10,181 nucleotides of DNA from Acetofilamentum sp. (GTDB lineage: Bacteria > Bacteroidota > Bacteroidia > Bacteroidales > JAFGXI01). The DNA lies in the NCBI GenBank assembly GCA_020720565.1, contig DYOK01000048.1, forward strand, positions 1-10,181. Reading direction: 5' to 3'. The translations under genes were made by a program, and so were the position numbers. The notes beneath the pieces were generated by a model. That model saw only the letters and a list, made by a program, of their open reading frames with translations. It made no database searches and had not been told where the DNA came from. Shown piece by piece: positions 1-8,842 of this stretch (the first letter of the stretch is position 1; each line of letters begins with the position of its first letter).

Positions 1-20
1 AAACTACGCATAGTTGGGTT

Positions 21-431
21 TCACTCAAAAGCACTTGGAACTCTCAATCCAAAAAGCTCATAACCATATCGCTCACACAACAGATAACTCTTCTCAGGAT
101 TCCTTTTGGAATATATAACTTTATACTTTTTTCCAATACAATTACTTAAATCATTTACTTCACAACGCAAATGATAGCGAGGTGAAATCTTACCTGTATA
201 TTCTATTGAGTTTACCAAATACTTATAATCAACAATACGACGTCCTTTTCCCGAACTAGAATACTCAATAATTTCTCCTGTTGTAAATGCAAAGTTGGAT
301 TTTATCTCAGCGATATCTTCACTTTGCTGAACATAGCTCCTTACTCCATAAATCACGAATATTAAGACCCCTACAATAATCACTGGTCGTAATCCGTATA
401 CAAACCATTTAGGATTTTTATCTCCAGCCAT
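21..431 (-). CDS. Small one-TM protein, candidate immunity partner of the RHS tail (DUF3592-like fold suspected)
   Basis: This 136-residue protein starts at an ATG that overlaps the stop of the upstream RHS tail by one base (TAATG), so the two are probably translationally coupled; the stop is TGA. Seen: a short polar N-terminus, one strong hydrophobic segment at about residues 15-33 (PVIIVGVLIFVIYG), then a soluble domain of about 100 residues. That domain runs TTGEIIEY (50-57), a V-x-Y-x-Y-x-V stretch (67-73), a G at 80 and a terminal GKKYKVIYSKRNPEKSYLL block (100-118). This pattern of a TGxI strand, a Y-x-Y-x-V-x-x-x-x-Y strand and a final V-x-Y-x-x-x-NP-x-x-S resembles small DUF3592-type membrane proteins, although I cannot confirm the family. 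Three cysteines lie at 90, 98 and 119. Position directly behind an RHS tip is where immunity genes usually sit, so immunity is inferred from context only. Its G+C (about 30% in 61-240, hand count) is the lowest of the genes here, suggesting acquisition with the tip. A plain membrane protein unrelated to immunity is the alternative. Confidence 0.75.
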   Translation of the reverse strand: MAGDKNPKWFVYGLRPVIIVGVLIFVIYGVRSYVQQSEDIAEIKSNFAFTTGEIIEYSSSGKGRRIVDYKYLVNSIEYTGKISPRYHLRCEVNDLSNCIGKKYKVIYSKRNPEKSYLLCERYGYELFGLRVPSAFE

Positions 432-1516
432 TAATTATTTATTTGTAGATTTTTACTTGCAACATTCTCAAAAGTCGATGGAAGAAAACTTGCTCCAAAA
501 CCAATGCCAAGTCCTTGTCCAAAATTTGTTGGTGCAATACTATTTCCTGCTGTCCCAGCTGCATAACCAGTTACAAATCCTATTGAGGTTTCTGTTACCA
601 CATTTAGTATCGGCTTATCTTTCCCTAAACCAACATACCCTTTATTTAGATTTATTTCAAATGCACTACCCACTAAGTTGCTAGTAAAAGAGCTTTTAAA
701 TATTGCACTTGCCGCAACATTAGTATAATTAACTTTAGAAAAATCCCAGTCATTCACTCCTGCCTGTGCTATTGTATTGGCTGCTGCATTTCCAAATCCC
801 CAACCGATATTTGTAGCCGAAGTGAAATTTGTTGAAAATAATCCAGCACTATAAGCTGCCGCCCCTGCCTCTATAGCAACAGGCAATGCCATTGCAGCAA
901 ACATCATCCAGCCACCATTTTGAATAAATTTATCGCCTGACTTGCTCATATAACTTGAGAAGTAGTTATTTTTCTGTGTAGATGATAATGGTGATTTATT
1001 TCCAATTAAATAGCCAGCCACTTGGCTTGAGTTAAAATCTAATGGAGCACCTTCAGTTATTCCAACTGGTGTATTCTGATAATAGTTTACAAAAGATTCC
1101 CCACCTGCAAGTGGTGCAGAATATGTTGTTCCGATATTTTTTGCAGTTTTCCCATTTTCTGTTTTTATTTCTTTCTCATGACTATCGGCCCAGAACGTAT
1201 TACCATCTTCGCCTTTATACCAATCTGGATTAGAAGCATTATCCCCTTTTGGGTCGCTAAACCAAATAGGATTTCCACCAAAAGTAGCATAAGAACTTTC
1301 CCAAGGTTTAACTACGGGGTCTATATTCCACCTCCTGCCAATCCTGCTATCATACTGCCAAAACTCGGCGGTGTAGCTGGTGCTAGGGTTGTTAAATACC
1401 TCGTTATCCATTTCCTGTCCATTAAACCCGAAACGGTACCCGTTGGCGTTGAAACTACGCCCAGGCATAAGCGAGCCGCCTGGGTAGTAGTCTATATGGT
1501 AAGACGTTTTAGCCAT
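431..1516 (-). CDS. Orphan RHS C-terminal tail: RHS core plus hydrophobic variable tip (putative toxin tip)
   Basis: This 361-residue product begins inside what is normally the end of an RHS/YD-repeat protein. Residues 1-95 are the RHS repeat-associated core: DYYPGGSLMPGR (9-20), YRFGFNGQEMDNEV (27-40), FWQYDSRIGRRWNIDPV (52-68) and SSYATFGGNPIWFSDPKGD (74-92). Full RHS proteins carry hundreds to thousands of residues of YD repeats before this point. Here there are none, and no signal peptide or T9SS sorting domain, so it is a displaced tip rather than a complete secreted toxin. After the core come NPDWYKGEDG (96-105), a polar linker, a hydrophobic Ala-rich segment (about 202-228) and a Gly/Ala/Asn-rich region (about 235-345) suggestive of membrane insertion or a glycine-zipper-like fold. 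I see no nuclease or deaminase motif. The start is the first ATG after the in-frame sprA stop, 6 bases away; no Shine-Dalgarno is visible, which is usual in this phylum. It may be expressed from the sprA transcript, serve as a recombination reservoir for an RHS gene elsewhere, or be inert. Confidence 0.85.
   Translation of the reverse strand: MAKTSYHIDYYPGGSLMPGRSFNANGYRFGFNGQEMDNEVFNNPSTSYTAEFWQYDSRIGRRWNIDPVVKPWESSYATFGGNPIWFSDPKGDNASNPDWYKGEDGNTFWADSHEKEIKTENGKTAKNIGTTYSAPLAGGESFVNYYQNTPVGITEGAPLDFNSSQVAGYLIGNKSPLSSTQKNNYFSSYMSKSGDKFIQNGGWMMFAAMALPVAIEAGAAAYSAGLFSTNFTSATNIGWGFGNAAANTIAQAGVNDWDFSKVNYTNVAASAIFKSSFTSNLVGSAFEINLNKGYVGLGKDKPILNVVTETSIGFVTGYAAGTAGNSIAPTNFGQGLGIGFGASFLPSTFENVASKNLQINN
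1231..1516 (-). other. RHS core segment (recombination anchor) and core/tip junction
   Basis: This is the conserved RHS core part of the orphan tail, ending near the NPIWFSDPKGD motif. A hand count gives about 50% G+C in 1321-1500 against about 34% in the tip at 601-780, so base composition changes at or near the protein-level junction. In RHS and related polymorphic toxins the conserved core is the homology along which new tips are exchanged; that role is inferred here from family knowledge. Confidence 0.6.
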
Positions 1517-1522
1517 CGTTTT

Positions 1523-4500
1523 TTAATTCAAACTAAAGCGTAAGCTTAACCCAAAGTTAATGGCACTGGTGTTAAATCGATTCGATACACGAGGGTGATT
1601 GGTGATCCAGTCGAAGAAAAAGCGCACATTAAAACTTTTGCTCAAGTTATAGTCGGCATTAAATTTAAGCGTAAATATATTTTGACCTGCTGTCACTTGA
1701 TTGTCTTCGTCTATTATCTTTCTGATGATGGTCAGATTGTCGCGTATCGAAAAATCGAAACGCACATTTAAATCCGATTTAAATTCTTTGGTTTTGGTTT
1801 TAAAAGTTACTTCTTTAAAGCGGTATCCAGTACCCAAAACATACTCTTGTGTTTTAACTTCGGTAATTTGAGCATTTCCAATGTTGAGCGTTAGGTTACG
1901 CGAGCGTTTAAATTCAATTTTGATATTTAAACTGTTTTTTAAGGTCAAATCGAGGCCTGCCAATGGGCTAAATTGCTCGCTAATACTTACCGATTGTATG
2001 TCGTGTTGGGCTACATAATTGTCGTTAATATCGCGAATCGATGCAAATGCGTCTTGACCAGTGTTGATTTGATTTTCGCTAAACAATGCGTTGCTACGGT
2101 AATTACCCACATTGTAGGTCGATTGATAGCCGTGGGTTAGGGTCACCGAGCGGAAAAACTCTTTAATCACTTTAACTTTCGATAAGCCATCGTAACTCAA
2201 CCGCCAGCCAGGGAACATAGAGGCTAACGAATAGAAAGGGCTGTTGGTGTTAAAACCCGAGGCATCTTTGCCAGTGTAGGCCGTAAAGAATGAATGGATA
2301 AGCACATCTTGCGAAAGTTCGTTATAACCATCGGCATACGATTGGTTGAGCGGATCGTACGAACCATCGACTTGGTCGCGTCGCAAAGCAATATTACGCG
2401 ATATGGTACTGCGATTGGCTTTAAACTTTTCGAAGGCCTTAGAATAATAGTCGGAACCATTACCTTCGAATGCGGTGCCGATGGTGAGCACCGAAACCGA
2501 ATAACTGCCTTGCTCAATGACTTGATTTTCGTTATAATCGTACCGACTGGTTAAAGTATCGTAGAAATAATATTGCGTGCGGTCGGTTACTTTTCGGTAA
2601 CTGGTGGTTAAATCAATTTTAAAACCACTGAAGGGCTCGAAATTACCTCTGATGGAGATGCTACGGTCTTCTACCATGGTATATGGGTTGGTTTGGAACG
2701 CATTCTGGGTCAACCAACCATTGTCGCCTGCTCTTTCGAGGTATTGTTTACCCTCTTGAGCAAAATACGGGTCTTGATGTCCCAACAAGAATGGAATACC
2801 AGGTGCTGTACCCGAAAAACTTTGCGAACTGTGTGTACCCATAATATAGGTACGGGGTACGTAACCCGGCAGAACAGTTTGACTGTTCGAGGTAAAGCTT
2901 GCACTCACATTTTTTAACCCTAAAATGGCCAAAACAGTTCGTTCTGCTATCACCTGAATCAATGGATCTACTTTGTCGATATCGCCCGTAACTCTTACGC
3001 TGGCTTTGTTCAACGATTTCTCGGAGGTAATCGCAATTTTATTTTTGCTTAGCACTTCCAATTTAACTTCGACTTTTTGTCCGGTACTATCTTTTACTTC
3101 AACTTGAACATCGGCAGTTCCCAATTGGTGACTAATGGTCTCTCTTTCGTCGGCTTTTAGATTGATGGCACGTGGTTTTTCCTTTTGTTCGGGATAGTAA
3201 ACCTTAATTTTGGGCTTTTTCTTACTGTTCGATTTGGTATTGTATTTTTTATCGAGGTTTTTGAGGTAAGTCGATTTGTTGTACAGATTTTTCAAATTGG
3301 CTTGAGTAGTCAATTGAATATTCCGCGAATTACGAATCACATTACCGATATCGTCGAGCGAATTGGTAGTGGCTTTTGGCCCTGCATCCCAATAAAAATC
3401 GCCGCCATACGAGGCATTGGCACTCAACCAATCCAGTAGAGCAATTTTGTTAATAGGAATGGTGTAAGTCAGATTAAAAGCGTGTTGATATTTTTTAGTA
3501 GTTCCCCAATTCCAGAGTTCGGAACGAATGGTGTCCATATTGGCTTGGTAGTCGGCATCGCTTTTGTCAATAGCACCTGCTGGCTCGTCAATTCGAGCAA
3601 TATTGTTGGCGTTGAAAGTGAGCTTTAGGTTTTTGGTTAAATCCCAACGAAAATCGTATTTACGATTCCATTGCCAATCTTTGTCGTAGGTGGTGTTGAC
3701 GCGAATGTCGTCGGTACTCAGAATTCTAGCACGTTTTTCGTGATAACGACGGCTCATATCGGTCATAAACGAAATTTGCTTGGGCAGAAGACTCACATTA
3801 AAATCTTTAATCAAACGCATGTAGGGTGAACGCATGAATTTTGATTTCGATGTCTTAAATGGCTCGAAAGAGATATTTTCTGGGCTATAATTGTAAGCCA
3901 ATACCCCACGGTGTTGAGCCTCATTGTCGAGTTCGGTGCTTACATTCGATTTCTCTACCGTGTTGTATGCATAGGTAGCCGACCAGTTCGAAACAGAGTA
4001 AATTCTTGGTTTACCCTCGGCTTTTTTAACTTTGACGTTGGTAAAATTCAAACTCTTTCGGGTAACTTGGTCTTGGGCAATCGCTTTGATACGTTCTTTC
4101 TCTTCGCCCGAGATTCTGGAATCGGCCATGGTTTCTTCCATCGTGATATCGGGCTGCAGCGGATTGTATTTTGGAATGGTTAAGCCTTTGGAATAGCCCA
4201 CATACATGGGGATAGTAATACCCGATTTTTCGGGGAAAAATTTACCAAGCGACAGGTTAGAGGCTACATCGAACTGATAAATATCGTCTTGATTACGTTC
4301 GCTTACTCTTTTTTCGATGCTTCCAAAACCAGGTTTCATGGTAGATCCCGAAACACTCACATTGGCAAAGTCGGCTAAATTGGCGGCCACACGCATGTTG
4401 GCAGCCCAGCCACCTTCCTCGTCGAATTCGGCCAAGCGTAATTCGTTAAACCAGATTTCGGCAGTTTTGGGCGCAGCATCGTCGGGCATGGGGTTGGTGG

Positions 4501-7500
4501 CTTGTTTGGGATTGCGCACACCAATCATGATGGTTCGAACGTCGCTAATGGTTGGATTCCCTTTTACGGTAATGCGATGGTTACCCGAGCGAACTACAAA
4601 CTCTTCGGTATTGCTGGCACCTTTTCCATTTCGTTCGGTTTTGGCATTGGTCAATTCGCTAAAATAAAAGTCGAACATATTGCTGTTAGGCCATACCACA
4701 TAGCGATGGTCTGAGTTTTCCGAGTCATAAGACCCTGCAGGGGTTAATTTTAATGGAATTTCGTACTCGTAGTAGTTGTCGGTATAGTCGGAACCCAAAC
4801 GGATGAAGGCCGTGACTTCGTTGTCGCTTAGAATGGTGTTTTCCATTTGTTCGGCGTGAACGAACATTTGCAATTTCTTATATTGTCTGATGTCTAAATT
4901 GGCATTTTTGTAGGCTGCTTTGGCATCTCCGTCGTTCAAATCTTCGACTTTGTACACCATAGCTTGCTCGTTAAGCTCTCTAATTTGTGGATTACCTGGG
5001 TCAATCACACGCGATACATCGGGAGGTAAAACATAGTTGACAGGAACTTTACTGCTGTTTTCTTCTATGTTAACGGCTGTAATTTCGAACTCGGTCATCC
5101 CATTTTCATTAGGGAAGAATGCCCCTGGCTCTCTAAGGCTACCAGCATATTTACGCCACTGGCCACGTACCAAATCTAAGGAGGCAAAACGCATGATGAC
5201 CGAATCGGTGAAATTGCGAGTTACCATCCGCATAAATCGAATGGATTTAAAGTCGTAAATTTCGCCAACTTTACTAGTGTATTGTTGAATAGGAATTCGG
5301 AACTGATACCAATTTACGGGTCCCTCGTAACCTTTTGTATCAACCACTTTGTCCACAATATAGTCGTGGCTTCCCACGTCCATACCCTCAAAAATTCTAA
5401 GCTGATATTGGTAATAGTTTTCGGCTTCGTTCAGGGTGTAATCGCGGTTAATATCTTCGTTATTGGGCGTCATGGTTCCCGAAGTGGGATAATTTTCGGC
5501 CGATTGTTCGCTGGTGGGCGAGTTTCCTTCGGCATTGTTAAACTTTTTGTATCGCTTTAAAATGCTAAGTTGGTCGTCGTCGTAATCGCTACCTCTGTAG
5601 TAATGGAAATTATCTGCCGAAGGGTCGGCCTCGATCGTGGTTCTTGCTTGGGGCGTTAATCCCGTAGGAAGCTGATTGATAAAGCTACTGTAATAGGCTT
5701 TTTCGTCGGCATCGCTCAAACCATCGTAACCTACGTCTTGATAGGTTCTCGATTCAGGATTATTATCGAAGGCAAAAACAATCGATTGTTGTGTCGATAC
5801 ACGTCCCCAAGCAGTGGTATCAATATTCTTGAGTTCCGAGCTTGTGGGCAAACCTTCTTCGAACGATTTACGCGAATCTCTTAAAATATCTTCCGAAATA
5901 TCGCCCAATTGGAATACCAGTTCGCCCGAACGACCCGAGCCAGGTTCATAGACAAAGGGATCCATCATCCAAAATTCGATGTATTCGATGTTAGATTCTT
6001 CGAAGTCGGTGGTCGATAATTCGCGCATGATACCGCCCCATCTGGCTTGTGGATTGAGCAAACTACCGTCTGTGCCCAATTGGGTATCGAAATTGTAGGG
6101 GCCTCGTTCTTTGGGGTAATATGCAATATTTAAGATGGGTAAGGCGGTAGGCAAATTGCTGGTTGATTCTTTTTTAGGCCACAAATCTTGCTCGTAAATC
6201 TCTCGTACAAAATGCTTTTTTTGCTCATCCGAGCCACTCAAGTGGCTAGGTGTTTCGGCTTGTTTTCTGACCAAAACGGGGTCGATAACGTACCACGAGA
6301 TTTTGGCTCTGTTCATTCCGCTGCTGATACTATCCATTGAACTTTCGGGGAATAAATAGGGATCGTTAGGGATACTCGATAAATGCCAAGCAGTCTGGTA
6401 GCTTTGGCTTAATTTGGTTGTACTACCCTCGAAATCGTCGATATAAGATTGCCCGCCACTACCGATAACACTGGGGTGTCCAGGGATGAGATGTGCAAAC
6501 TCGCCACTGACGGTCAAAGTTGAGATTTCTTTGGTGTCGATAAATGGGATAGCGTCGGCAATTTTAGTTAATACAGGGGCTTCGGTCTGATACGATCCGT
6601 TAATACCCCAAATGGTATTGTTAATAGGCTCTTCGCCTTGATTTACTTTTTGTGTGAGTGGTTTTTCCGACAAATTCATGATGGTACCGCCCAAAGTCAA
6701 CTTGTCGTTAAATTTGTAGTCGAGGTGGGTTCCCAACAAGGTTTTGGTTTGCATGCTGAATAAAGAATTGCTCTCGAGCGAAATTTTGATGGGCGTACCC
6801 GATTCTAGTAATCCTTGGTTTAATATTTTAACACGCCCCAAAGAATAGTCGACCGAATAGTCGGAACCTTCGGCCAAGTTACGTCCACCGGCAGTGACTG
6901 TAACAGAACCTTGCGGTACGTTAAGTGCATTGAGCGAAATTTCGGAACCCGATGAGGCTTGGTATTTCCCTTTGATTACAAATTTGTTTTTTCGAGCCAC
7001 TTGCTTGGCGATATTCTGTGTCTCACTATACAGCTCGTCGTAAACGTATTGGTCTGCAATTCTGTCGTCGTTTATCTTTTGTCGTAAGTGATTGCCAAAT
7101 GGCTCAACTACTGGGAAAATGATTCTGCCTTTCGACGACACAATGGTGGTATTCTCGACAAAGTCAAACGCACCATCGCCTTGTGCAATAGGGTCGTTTT
7201 GAGAATTTAACCGGTCCAACCCCATCACATTCAAAAGGATATCGCCTTTTATTTGTCCGACATCGAGATAGTTCATGGCGGTTCCTGTACGGTCGTTTTT
7301 GTACAACACGTGAAGTTCAAAATCTTGTTGTTGGAGTTGATACGCCCCCAATGCATAAACGTTTTTCATCATCAAATCCCAACGGGGCAAACTTGGGCTT
7401 ACACTGGTTCCTTTAATCAATTTTAAAACCAAAGGAGCAGGATGTGGTAAAGATGAGCTTGTAAATTCGCCCACTCTATACGTTTTTCCGTTTGCGGTGT

Positions 7501-8842
7501 ATTCGAAGGCAACTGCTAAAACATCGTCGGGACTGAGCTTAGAGTTCAACGAGATATATCCTAATTGGGCGTTAAAAGTATATTCGGTGGGTTTTAACAT
7601 TCGAGCCGATTCCACCTTTTCGTAATCGATACTCGGATTGTATGTTCCATTGAGCAGGCTATTAACCGAGGTCCAGTCGGTTAAAATGCTCTTCATGCTA
7701 AACAAAGTGTTGGCCGAATCTTGTGGGAACGAATTGGGATGCATCAAGGGGGTAATATTGCTATTGTAAATATCCTCCGATTTGGGTTCGGCCAAATCCA
7801 TGAAACCCACCACATTTCTGACATCTTCGAAATTACCTGTTTTATTGGTCACCCACACTTCGATTTTGGTAATCTGAATGGGAGAACGAATCACGTTGGT
7901 ACGTGCCAAATATTCGTCGTAGTGATCGTAAAAATATTGGGCTAAAAAGAAGTGTTTATTTTCTTCGTATTCGGCAGCATAAACCTCGAATTCTTCGACT
8001 TGAGCTCCGCCTTGGACATCAATTTCGGAGCGTTTTCCTTTTTGTTGCGAAAAAATACTGGTCATGGTCAATTTCCCGAATTTGAGTTCGGTTTTAAAAC
8101 CAAATAAGGATTGGCTACCAGTAATTAAAGAGCCTGACAAAGGCAAAGTAACATCGCCAGCTTCAATTTTTTGGATAATATCGTCTTCTTTACCTTCGTA
8201 TGCCAATTTCATTTTATTTTCGAAGTCGAAAGTGGCTTCGGTGTCGTAATTAATCCCCAGACTTAAGCGGTCTCCAATTTTTCCAGTTACCGACATTTGA
8301 ATCTTTTCTTGAAAATCGAAGGTGGTGGTACGGCGTAATTTTTCGGGTAAGGTGGGGTTCTCGACGTAGTTTATTTTGAGTCCAAAAATTAATTCGGCCG
8401 AACCTTGCGGATGAATTTCGACCGTGTTGGCACCAAAAATGGTTTCGAAGGCATCGCCTCCAATCTCCCATTTTCTGTTTAAAAAGCTACCTTTTTCGTA
8501 GGAATCACCTTTTCGTCGGTTGTGCCAATAACTCTGTAATGCTTGGTTAAATTGGTAATCTTGGTATTCTTTTGCCGACATGGTTTCGGGGTAACTGTAG
8601 TCCATATCGCCAATTTTTTTGCTCACCCTGTACGAATTCGTTTCGGTGTCGTATTCTACTTTTTCTTCAATGTTCGACGGTTGACGTCCGTATAGTGGCG
8701 ATGTTTTTCCGCCAAGGGGATTGGTCTTGTTGTCGTCTTTAAAAGGGAATTTAAGCTGTGTGGTATCGGTCTGACTCCATAGCACCGAACTAAAGAGCAA
8801 ACTGACAAGCGTAAGAAGTAGATATCTAAAATTGGTTTTCAA
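1523..8842 (-). CDS. sprA: SprA/Sov, T9SS outer-membrane translocon
   Basis: SprA (Sov in Porphyromonas) is the outer-membrane channel of the type IX secretion system. It forms a very large single-chain beta-barrel (36 strands in the Flavobacterium structure) through which folded proteins bearing a C-terminal sorting domain pass, with PorV and a plug protein as partners; it is also needed for gliding where that occurs. At 2439 residues the protein is close to the F. johnsoniae length of about 2400. Seen: a signal peptide (basic start, LLLTLVSLLFSSVLWS, likely cut before Q24); an N-terminal block with PLYGRQPSNIEEKVEYD and the MSAKEYQDYQF motif (about 30-100); the highly conserved YIDDFEGS (about 798); a mid-region block RFASLDLVRGQWRKY (about 1210); PMYVGYSKGLTIPKYNPL (about 1545-1565); TVLPGYVP (about 1989); and a barrel-like C-terminus with alternating polar and hydrophobic residues ending in LRFSLN. 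The only plausible start in frame with the signal peptide is TTG at 8842-8840; an in-frame TAA lies a few codons upstream. It follows ruvA, a neighbourhood shared with other Bacteroidota. No terminator separates it from the RHS tail. A Lys-rich linker and small domain at about 1862-1975 are described under findings. Confidence 0.97.
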   Translation of the reverse strand: MKTNFRYLLLTLVSLLFSSVLWSQTDTTQLKFPFKDDNKTNPLGGKTSPLYGRQPSNIEEKVEYDTETNSYRVSKKIGDMDYSYPETMSAKEYQDYQFNQALQSYWHNRRKGDSYEKGSFLNRKWEIGGDAFETIFGANTVEIHPQGSAELIFGLKINYVENPTLPEKLRRTTTFDFQEKIQMSVTGKIGDRLSLGINYDTEATFDFENKMKLAYEGKEDDIIQKIEAGDVTLPLSGSLITGSQSLFGFKTELKFGKLTMTSIFSQQKGKRSEIDVQGGAQVEEFEVYAAEYEENKHFFLAQYFYDHYDEYLARTNVIRSPIQITKIEVWVTNKTGNFEDVRNVVGFMDLAEPKSEDIYNSNITPLMHPNSFPQDSANTLFSMKSILTDWTSVNSLLNGTYNPSIDYEKVESARMLKPTEYTFNAQLGYISLNSKLSPDDVLAVAFEYTANGKTYRVGEFTSSSLPHPAPLVLKLIKGTSVSPSLPRWDLMMKNVYALGAYQLQQQDFELHVLYKNDRTGTAMNYLDVGQIKGDILLNVMGLDRLNSQNDPIAQGDGAFDFVENTTIVSSKGRIIFPVVEPFGNHLRQKINDDRIADQYVYDELYSETQNIAKQVARKNKFVIKGKYQASSGSEISLNALNVPQGSVTVTAGGRNLAEGSDYSVDYSLGRVKILNQGLLESGTPIKISLESNSLFSMQTKTLLGTHLDYKFNDKLTLGGTIMNLSEKPLTQKVNQGEEPINNTIWGINGSYQTEAPVLTKIADAIPFIDTKEISTLTVSGEFAHLIPGHPSVIGSGGQSYIDDFEGSTTKLSQSYQTAWHLSSIPNDPYLFPESSMDSISSGMNRAKISWYVIDPVLVRKQAETPSHLSGSDEQKKHFVREIYEQDLWPKKESTSNLPTALPILNIAYYPKERGPYNFDTQLGTDGSLLNPQARWGGIMRELSTTDFEESNIEYIEFWMMDPFVYEPGSGRSGELVFQLGDISEDILRDSRKSFEEGLPTSSELKNIDTTAWGRVSTQQSIVFAFDNNPESRTYQDVGYDGLSDADEKAYYSSFINQLPTGLTPQARTTIEADPSADNFHYYRGSDYDDDQLSILKRYKKFNNAEGNSPTSEQSAENYPTSGTMTPNNEDINRDYTLNEAENYYQYQLRIFEGMDVGSHDYIVDKVVDTKGYEGPVNWYQFRIPIQQYTSKVGEIYDFKSIRFMRMVTRNFTDSVIMRFASLDLVRGQWRKYAGSLREPGAFFPNENGMTEFEITAVNIEENSSKVPVNYVLPPDVSRVIDPGNPQIRELNEQAMVYKVEDLNDGDAKAAYKNANLDIRQYKKLQMFVHAEQMENTILSDNEVTAFIRLGSDYTDNYYEYEIPLKLTPAGSYDSENSDHRYVVWPNSNMFDFYFSELTNAKTERNGKGASNTEEFVVRSGNHRITVKGNPTISDVRTIMIGVRNPKQATNPMPDDAAPKTAEIWFNELRLAEFDEEGGWAANMRVAANLADFANVSVSGSTMKPGFGSIEKRVSERNQDDIYQFDVASNLSLGKFFPEKSGITIPMYVGYSKGLTIPKYNPLQPDITMEETMADSRISGEEKERIKAIAQDQVTRKSLNFTNVKVKKAEGKPRIYSVSNWSATYAYNTVEKSNVSTELDNEAQHRGVLAYNYSPENISFEPFKTSKSKFMRSPYMRLIKDFNVSLLPKQISFMTDMSRRYHEKRARILSTDDIRVNTTYDKDWQWNRKYDFRWDLTKNLKLTFNANNIARIDEPAGAIDKSDADYQANMDTIRSELWNWGTTKKYQHAFNLTYTIPINKIALLDWLSANASYGGDFYWDAGPKATTNSLDDIGNVIRNSRNIQLTTQANLKNLYNKSTYLKNLDKKYNTKSNSKKKPKIKVYYPEQKEKPRAINLKADERETISHQLGTADVQVEVKDSTGQKVEVKLEVLSKNKIAITSEKSLNKASVRVTGDIDKVDPLIQVIAERTVLAILGLKNVSASFTSNSQTVLPGYVPRTYIMGTHSSQSFSGTAPGIPFLLGHQDPYFAQEGKQYLERAGDNGWLTQNAFQTNPYTMVEDRSISIRGNFEPFSGFKIDLTTSYRKVTDRTQYYFYDTLTSRYDYNENQVIEQGSYSVSVLTIGTAFEGNGSDYYSKAFEKFKANRSTISRNIALRRDQVDGSYDPLNQSYADGYNELSQDVLIHSFFTAYTGKDASGFNTNSPFYSLASMFPGWRLSYDGLSKVKVIKEFFRSVTLTHGYQSTYNVGNYRSNALFSENQINTGQDAFASIRDINDNYVAQHDIQSVSISEQFSPLAGLDLTLKNSLNIKIEFKRSRNLTLNIGNAQITEVKTQEYVLGTGYRFKEVTFKTKTKEFKSDLNVRFDFSIRDNLTIIRKIIDEDNQVTAGQNIFTLKFNADYNLSKSFNVRFFFDWITNHPRVSNRFNTSAINFGLSLRFSLN

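Noticed and set aside
1178..1543. 121-codon plus-strand open frame opposite the RHS core and sprA end
   Set aside because: It lies antisense to a well-supported RHS core and spans two minus-strand genes; the product has no family features, so it is a frame shadow.
2224..2554. Overlapping open frames on both strands within sprA
   Set aside because: sprA is continuous and recognisable through this region; the alternatives are by-products of its codon use.
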